Assembly (NCBI GenBank): GCA_035250485.1
Contig: DATFFB010000106.1
Coordinates: 1 to 19,512, forward strand
DNA length: 19,512 nucleotides
Source of the DNA: JACCTH01 sp035250485
GTDB lineage: Bacteria; Actinomycetota; Acidimicrobiia; Spongiisociales; ZC4RG35
Reading direction: 5' to 3'
Under the pieces are notes generated by a model. The model worked only from the letters and a program-made list of their open reading frames with translations. It was not told the DNA's origin and made no database searches. Below are positions 15,693-19,512 of the stretch, in pieces. Made by a program: the position numbers and the translations under genes. Numbering within the stretch: position 1 is the first letter of the stretch; each line of letters opens with the position of its first letter.

Positions 15693-15720
15693 GCTCCTGG
15701 ACTCACAAAAATCCGCGCAG
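15678..15720. repeat. palindromic repeat copy 2 (43 nt)
   Basis: This is the second near-identical unit (41/43), with arms TGCGCGGATTTTT and AAAAATCCGCGCA perfectly paired over 13 bp and the same loop as copy 1. It abuts the TAA of the HNH gene, which lies on the minus strand. The 18-nt spacer between copies is CTACCAGCAGCGAATCGT. Confidence 0.85.
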
Positions 15721-16218
15721 TTAGGCCGATAGCAAGTAGGGCTGCCAGCTGGGATCGAGCACGAATCCGGCGGTGGCGTAGATCCAGCTGTAACGGTGGG
15801 GGGGAGTGGGACGCCGCATCAAATTGAGGCCGACCTCGCCCGGGAGACGATCGCCCTTGCGAAGATTGCAGCGACGGCAACAAGCGACGACGTTGTCCCA
15901 GGTGTGAAGCCCGCCGCGCGAGCGCGGGGTGACGTGGTCGAGGCTCTCGGCCGGGCCTCCGCAGTACTGACAGGTTTGACCATCGCGCCCGAAGACAGCA
16001 CGTCTCGAGACCGGCACCGTTCGCTCGAAGGGAACCCGGACGAAGGTATTGAGCTTGGCCACCGACGGCACCGCGATTGCCATCCGTTCTGAGCGCCACA
16101 CCTCGTCGCGCTCGGCCACCACCGAGGCCCGGCCGCGGGCGACCAGCACCACAGCCCTCCGCGCTGGCACGACCGACAGCGGTTCGAACGTCGCATTGAG
16201 AATGAGGGAGGCCGCCAT
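15721..16218 (-). CDS. HNH endonuclease family protein
   Basis: A 165-residue protein with a C-terminal zinc-bound HNH domain: CQYCGG (Cys83, Cys86), LDHVTPRSRGG (Asp94, His95), TWDNVVACCRRCNLRKGDR (Asn109, Cys114, Cys117, Asn118). The N-terminal ~75 residues (LILNATFEPLSVVPARRAVVLV and VPFERTVPVSRRAVFGRDG) are typical of a stand-alone chromosomal HNH family widespread in bacteria, different from phage or intein homing enzymes. The catalytic residues look intact. Biological role and targets are not established. ATG 16218 is the natural start; no clear Shine-Dalgarno is seen. It is divergent from the mraZ cluster and convergent with the 178-residue gene. Confidence 0.85.
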   Translation of the reverse strand: MAASLILNATFEPLSVVPARRAVVLVARGRASVVAERDEVWRSERMAIAVPSVAKLNTFVRVPFERTVPVSRRAVFGRDGQTCQYCGGPAESLDHVTPRSRGGLHTWDNVVACCRRCNLRKGDRLPGEVGLNLMRRPTPPHRYSWIYATAGFVLDPSWQPYLLSA

Positions 16219-16298
16219 CCCGACGTGAGATTAATGGGACGCTCGACCGCGACCAGAGAACTTCGGAGTGGGTCGATCGAACTCCTTCGAGATCCTCG
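16219..16298. promoter_or_regulatory. left part of the HNH-mraZ divergent region
   Basis: There is no gene here. On the minus strand ATTAAT lies about 12 nt before the HNH start and could be part of a -10 giving a very short leader. An isolated GTGGG at 16268-16272 may be an additional MraZ-type half-site, but it is out of step (31 bp) with the main array. Confidence 0.25.
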
Positions 16299-16338
16299 GT
16301 GGGGCAAAGTGTTGACAAGTGGGGGAAAGTGGGGCATG
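16299..16338 (+). promoter_or_regulatory. MraZ operator: four GTG-led repeats at 10-bp period
   Basis: Successive ten-base units GTGGGGCAAA, GTGTTGACAA, GTGGGGGAAA and GTGGGGCATG start at 16299, 16309, 16319 and 16329. MraZ is known to bind several TGGG/GTGGG repeats spaced one helical turn apart and to repress its own operon. Here three units carry GTGGGG and the second is degenerate because it contains the -35 hexamer. Confidence 0.8.
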
Positions 16339-16340
16339 AT
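16312..16340 (+). promoter_or_regulatory. dcw cluster promoter
   Basis: A consensus -35 TTGACA (16312-16317) is followed after exactly 17 bp by CATGAT (16335-16340; four of six to TATAAT). Transcription should start near 16347, giving a leader of about 38 nt before the mraZ ATG. The MraZ repeats cover the whole -35 to -10 interval, so repression by occlusion is expected. Confidence 0.7.
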
Positions 16341-16384
16341 GTGCCGGCACTGGAGGAGAGTGCAGCAATGAGGGAAGCACTGGC

Positions 16385-16825
16385 ATGTTCACGGGCCGTC
16401 ATATTCACACGATCGACGAAAAAGGTCGCGTCGTGCTGCCGGCGAGGATCCGCAAAGGGTTCGAGGGTCACGACTCCTGCATGCTGGCTCCCGGGTCTGA
16501 CGGACAGATCACTTTGAATCTTCCCGATGAGTTCGAGGCCTTCACCCGGGCGATGCTCGCCGACGCCAAGAGCACCGGGGAACGCAGTGCCGCGCGCGTC
16601 GTACTCCAGAGTGCGATCGAGCAGCCTTTCGACAAGGCCGGCCGGATTCTCGTGCCCGAGGCTCTCCGCCAACACGCCGGGATCTCGGTTCCCTCCGAGG
16701 TGGTGGTGGCCGGCGCCGGGCTCCACGCCGAGATCTGGAACCTCGATCTCAACCGGCGCGACAACGCGCTCGGGTCGTCGGTGCTCATCAAGTCCGAGCT
16801 GGCGAAGGAGGCAAGAGGCTCCTAG
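16385..16825 (+). CDS. mraZ: transcriptional regulator MraZ
   Basis: A 146-residue DNA-binding protein with two SpoVT/AbrB-like MraZ repeats: HTIDEKGRVVLPARIRKGF near 8-26 and QPFDKAGRILVPEALRQHAGI near 80-100. The length agrees with the family (about 143-152). It is the first gene of the division and cell wall cluster and normally represses it. The ATG at 16385 is chosen because it gives the canonical MFxGR N-terminus; its Shine-Dalgarno is GAGGGA (16370-16375). An out-of-frame ATG at 16368 with a stronger Shine-Dalgarno precedes it. The operator with 10-bp repeats upstream supports autoregulation. Confidence 0.95.
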   Translation: MFTGRHIHTIDEKGRVVLPARIRKGFEGHDSCMLAPGSDGQITLNLPDEFEAFTRAMLADAKSTGERSAARVVLQSAIEQPFDKAGRILVPEALRQHAGISVPSEVVVAGAGLHAEIWNLDLNRRDNALGSSVLIKSELAKEARGS

Positions 16826-16826
16826 C

Positions 16827-16925
16827 CCTGGATCATCGCCAGCCCCCCGGATACCAATCGGAAGGCCCCTGACTCCGCCCGCTTCCTTTTGGTGCCAGCG
16901 CCCGGGGGGCTGGCCATGACCCAGG
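16827..16925 (+). promoter_or_regulatory. large hairpin between mraZ and rsmH covering the rsmH start site
   Basis: Bases 16827-16850 pair with 16902-16925 in 22 of 24 positions (mismatches at 16832/16920 and 16837/16915); the core CCAGCCCCCCGG / CCGGGGGGCTGG is perfect. The 51-nt interior can add ACCAA (16853-16857) with TTGGT (16889-16893) and GGAAG (16860-16864) with CTTCC (16882-16886). The left arm starts one base after the mraZ TAG; the right arm contains the G-rich ribosome-binding candidate and the rsmH ATG (16916-16918). Confidence 0.7.
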
Positions 16926-17881
16926 ACCGGGAGTCGGAGCGGGAGTACCACCGTCCGGTAATGGCGGCGGCGGTCTCCGAGCTCATGCGACCGGTTCCGC
17001 CGGGAGTGGTGGTCGACGCCACATTCGGCGGGGGTGGTCATGCGAGGGAATTGTTGAAGGTGCTCGGAGGTGGCCACCGGCTTCTCGGGATCGACCGGGA
17101 CCCCGCGGCCATCGCCCAGGCAGAGGTTCTGAGGAGGACCGTGGACGACGCGCAGTTTGGTACCGACCGGTTCATGGTCCTGGAGGGAAACTTCGCCCAT
17201 CTCGAAGAGATCCTGGTCGACGCTGGAGTCTCCGCACCCGTCGGAGTGCTTTTTGACTTCGGAGTGTCATCACATCACTTCGACGAGGCGCAGCGTGGTT
17301 TCTCCTATCGACTTGAAGGACCGCTCGACATGCGTATGGATCGGAGCGGATCGGTCACCGCGGCCGACCTCGTCAATCATCTCGAAGAGTCAGAGCTGTC
17401 CACCTTGCTCCACCGGCTGGGGGAAGAACCGGCCGCCCGGAGGATCGCCCGAGCGATAGTCAACGCCCGGCCAATCTCGACCACGACCGAGCTCGCCGCC
17501 GTGATCGAGCGGGCGGTGCCGGGGGGGCGCCGACGCCTCCATCCCGCCCGGCGTACCTTTCAGGCACTGCGGATGGCGGTCAACCAGGAGCTCGAAGCCA
17601 TCGACTCGGGGGTGCGAACGGCGCTCAATCTGCTGGCCCCTCAGGGTCGCTGCATCACGATCGCCTATCACTCCCTGGAAGACCGCCTGGTCAAGCGCCT
17701 CTTCGCCGAGGCCACCAAAGGATGCGTGTGCCCGCCCGAACTCCCGGTTTGCGCTTGCGGAGCATCACCCTCGTACCGATCCCTCACCCGGGGCGTTCGC
17801 AAGCCCTCGGAAGAAGAGGTCGCCGCCAACCCGCGTGCTCGCTCCGCTCGACTCCGGGCAGTGGAAAGGGTGGCGGCATGA
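16916..17881 (+). CDS. rsmH: 16S rRNA m4C1402 methyltransferase RsmH (MraW)
   Basis: A 321-residue SAM-dependent enzyme that methylates N4 of C1402 in 16S rRNA. Family landmarks in order: EYHRPVM at 10-16, DATFGGGGHARELL at 34-47 (SAM loop), GIDRDPAA near 58-65, DFGVSSHHFDEAQRGFSYR at 114-132, GPLDMRMD at 135-142, RTFQALRMAVNQEL, IAYHSLEDRLVKRLF and the CVCPPELPVCACG cysteine cluster near the C-terminus. ATG 16916 is taken as the start; TTG 16889 would add nine residues without family support. The gap after mraZ is 90 bp and forms a long hairpin. The stop overlaps the ftsL ATG (ATGA). Confidence 0.94.
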   Translation: MTQDRESEREYHRPVMAAAVSELMRPVPPGVVVDATFGGGGHARELLKVLGGGHRLLGIDRDPAAIAQAEVLRRTVDDAQFGTDRFMVLEGNFAHLEEILVDAGVSAPVGVLFDFGVSSHHFDEAQRGFSYRLEGPLDMRMDRSGSVTAADLVNHLEESELSTLLHRLGEEPAARRIARAIVNARPISTTTELAAVIERAVPGGRRRLHPARRTFQALRMAVNQELEAIDSGVRTALNLLAPQGRCITIAYHSLEDRLVKRLFAEATKGCVCPPELPVCACGASPSYRSLTRGVRKPSEEEVAANPRARSARLRAVERVAA

Positions 17882-18300
17882 CTGCCCCGGCCCTGCGGAC
17901 GAGGACCCGGCCCGGTCTGCGAGTCGTCGCCGGGAAGGCTGCAAAGCCGCGGCTTTCGGGGTGGATCTTTTTCTCGCTGGTGGCGGTGCTGGCCTTCCTC
18001 GGCATGGTCTTCGTCCGCACCTCCCTTGATCGATCGACAATCGATCTGGCTTCGCTCGAGAGGAATCTGGTCGAGGCACGATCGCTCAACCAGCGCCTTC
18101 GTCTCGAGATCGCCCGCCTGGAATCGCCGGCCCGCATCGCCCCGCTGGCCCGCGATCTCGGCATGGTCTACCCCCAGACCAGCCAGCGCCTGATCGTCGA
18201 TGGTGTCCACCAGCAGACTCTTTCTGATCCGCGCTGGTCGGATCTCAATCGCTTCGCCGCCGGCCAGCTGGCGGTAACGGACCAAGAGAATCAACCATGA
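17878..18300 (+). CDS. ftsL: cell division protein FtsL-like
   Basis: A 140-residue bitopic membrane protein: basic cytoplasmic N-terminus (about 1-27), one membrane helix at about 28-47 (GWIFFSLVAVLAFLGMVFV), then a coiled coil at about 57-84 (LERNLVEARSLNQRLRLEIARLE) and SPARIAPLARDLGM, typical of FtsL/FtsB/DivIC septum proteins. Position between rsmH and the class B penicillin-binding protein identifies FtsL. It acts in the FtsQLB complex that activates septal wall synthesis. ATG 17878 overlaps the rsmH stop by four bases; longer in-frame readings lie within rsmH. Its own stop is inside another ATGA. Confidence 0.85.
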   Translation: MTAPALRTRTRPGLRVVAGKAAKPRLSGWIFFSLVAVLAFLGMVFVRTSLDRSTIDLASLERNLVEARSLNQRLRLEIARLESPARIAPLARDLGMVYPQTSQRLIVDGVHQQTLSDPRWSDLNRFAAGQLAVTDQENQP

Positions 18301-18373
18301 GCGGCTTCTGCGCTGGAGCTTTTTCCCACCGAGTTCTTCTCGGAGGTGACCGACTCCGGCCGGAGAGATAGCC

Positions 18374-19512
18374 GTGTCCGCCCGGGTGGCGAAGGCGCGC
18401 TGGAGCGAGGGCCGTATCCGTCTGGGACTTTTGGGGTTGTGCCTGGCGGTCGCTTGGCTCGGAATGGGCATCCGCCTTTATCAGGTCCAGGTCCTCAATG
18501 CCTCCCAACTCGCCGAAGCCGGTGTGGGACAGCGGCAGACAGAACAGGTGCTGCTTCCCCAGCGGGGCAACATTTTCGATCGCAACGGCGACCCGATGGC
18601 GATGACGGTCGACTCGCGCAGCATCTACCTGCGTCCCGCCGAGATCACCGAACCGTTGTACGTCGCCCAGCAGGTGGGGGGCCTCCTCGGGGTGCCCTCC
18701 GAAGGCCTGCTCGAATCGATCGGCTCCGGCGAGCAGTTCGTCTACGTCAAACGACAGGTCGAGTTGAACCAAGCCGAAGAGGTGCTCTCTCTCAATCTGG
18801 CGGGAGTGCATGGGCACGAAGAGCCGAAGCGGGTCTACCCGACCGGCTCGGTGGCCTCCCATGTCGTCGGCTTCGTCAATATCGATGGGATCGGGAGCGA
18901 GGGGATCGAGTACGAGTTCGAATCAGACCTGCGCGGCACCCCCGGTGTCTTCAGCTTCGAATCCGCCCCGGGTGGGGTCCCGATTCCGTGGGCGCCCTCG
19001 CACGCCACGCCGGCGGTGCCTGGTGAGGACCTGGTGTCGACGGTGGACCTGCCGGTCCAGTACTCGGCGGAGGCGGCCTGCGAAGAGACGCTCCAAGTGA
19101 CGGGAGGAACCGGCTGCTGGATCGTGGCGATGGAGGTCGAGACCGGAGCGGTTCTTGCCATCGCCGGGTCCCCGGCCTTTGACCCCGCCAGCCGGACATC
19201 CGCTGACGGCAACGGGTTCTCGAACTTCGCCGTGCGGGGGATGTACGAGCCCGGATCGACGATGAAGCTGATCAGCGTCGCGGGGGCGATCGAGGATGGG
19301 GTGGTGGGGCCGACCACCGTCATCGGGGCGGTAGCCGATCAGATCGAGCTCCGCCCTGGGGCCTGCAAGAGCGACACCGACGAGGTCTTTGGTTGTTATT
19401 CGGACTTCGAGCACCACGAGACCCACGACATGGCGGTAGCCGACGTTTTTCGACAATCGTCGAATGTGGGCACGATCAAGATCGCCCAGATGATGAGTCG
19501 CGACCAGCTGTT
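18374..19512 (+). CDS. ftsI: penicillin-binding protein, class B, FtsI-like (3' truncated)
   Basis: The first 379 residues of a septal transpeptidase; the frame is open to the window end. A basic N-terminus and one membrane helix (about 17-35) are followed by the pedestal domain with QRGNIFDRNG at 63-72. The transpeptidase domain begins near 215 with the active-site SxxK tetrad Ser295-Thr-Met-Lys298 in YEPGSTMK and the SxN motif Ser362-Ser-Asn364 in RQSSNVG. KTG would lie beyond the window. GTG 18374 is the start: GGAGAG (18362-18367) precedes it by 6 nt and an in-frame TGA at 18347-18349 limits it upstream. Cys236, Cys248, Cys331 and Cys341 lie in the extracytoplasmic part. The place after ftsL supports septal FtsI/PbpB. 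Confidence 0.92.
   Translation, partial: MSARVAKARWSEGRIRLGLLGLCLAVAWLGMGIRLYQVQVLNASQLAEAGVGQRQTEQVLLPQRGNIFDRNGDPMAMTVDSRSIYLRPAEITEPLYVAQQVGGLLGVPSEGLLESIGSGEQFVYVKRQVELNQAEEVLSLNLAGVHGHEEPKRVYPTGSVASHVVGFVNIDGIGSEGIEYEFESDLRGTPGVFSFESAPGGVPIPWAPSHATPAVPGEDLVSTVDLPVQYSAEAACEETLQVTGGTGCWIVAMEVETGAVLAIAGSPAFDPASRTSADGNGFSNFAVRGMYEPGSTMKLISVAGAIEDGVVGPTTVIGAVADQIELRPGACKSDTDEVFGCYSDFEHHETHDMAVADVFRQSSNVGTIKIAQMMSRDQL

Noticed and set aside
15617..15720. CRISPR-like array
   Set aside because: Only two units, each a full palindrome of 43 nt with an 18-nt spacer, and no cas genes nearby; a repeat or terminator fits better.
15721..16218. HNH gene as evidence of a homing or phage element
   Set aside because: No intron, intein, integrase or phage genes adjoin it, and its N-terminal half matches a stand-alone chromosomal HNH type.
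15581..17200. 539-codon minus-strand ORF crossing the palindromes, HNH gene, mraZ and part of rsmH
   Set aside because: It overlaps four well-supported elements in other frames, runs through both palindromes and has no domain signature.

Overview
The window is GC-rich bacterial chromosome with tightly packed, mostly housekeeping genes. Several features point to an actinomycete-type bacterium (Actinomycetota), plausibly near the Acidimicrobiia. These are a DUF3040 membrane protein, frequent GTG/TTG starts with GTGA/ATGA overlaps, a fabD-fabH-fabG-acpP-fabF order, a mraZ-rsmH-ftsL-ftsI division cluster, and a possible luciferase-like (F420-type) oxidoreductase end at the left edge. The class-level placement is inference from gene content only. 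No rRNA, tRNA, CRISPR array, insertion sequence or prophage was seen.

Layout. 1-147: C-terminal end of an unidentified, possibly luciferase-like, enzyme. 225-6761 (+): alaC-like aminotransferase, low-specificity threonine aldolase, then the type II fatty acid synthesis genes fabD, fabH, fabG, acpP and fabF, with gaps of 0-33 bp, so probably one transcript. 6758-7737 (-): two small membrane proteins of unknown function; the last gene shares its CTAG stop site with fabF. 7810-8979 (+): Y-family DNA polymerase IV. 9076-10088 (+): DUF3040 membrane protein and a MerR-type regulator. 10054-14566 (-): the MoxR ATPase / DUF58 / TgpA-like transglutaminase trio, whose last gene overlaps merR tail to tail. 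14742-15613 (+): two overlapping conserved-looking genes of unknown function. 15614-15720: two tandem near-identical 43-nt palindromes. 15721-16218 (-): HNH endonuclease. 16299 to the end (+): the start of the division and cell wall (dcw) cluster: promoter with MraZ-type repeats, mraZ, rsmH, ftsL and a truncated ftsI.

How they work together. The first block makes malonyl-ACP (FabD), starts chains (FabH), extends them (FabF) and does the first reduction (FabG) on the carrier AcpP. FabZ and FabI functions must be elsewhere. The dcw block links transcription control (MraZ), 16S rRNA methylation (RsmH) and septal peptidoglycan synthesis (FtsL, FtsI). The MoxR/DUF58/transglutaminase trio is a widely recurring envelope-associated set.

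I saw no clearly new multi-gene system. The most interesting structure is non-coding. A 24-nt inverted repeat (22/24 matched) starts one base after the mraZ stop and buries the rsmH start codon. Tandem palindromes between two convergent genes can refold into a canonical bidirectional terminator. Four GTG-led repeats at exact 10-bp spacing overlap a near-consensus promoter before mraZ.
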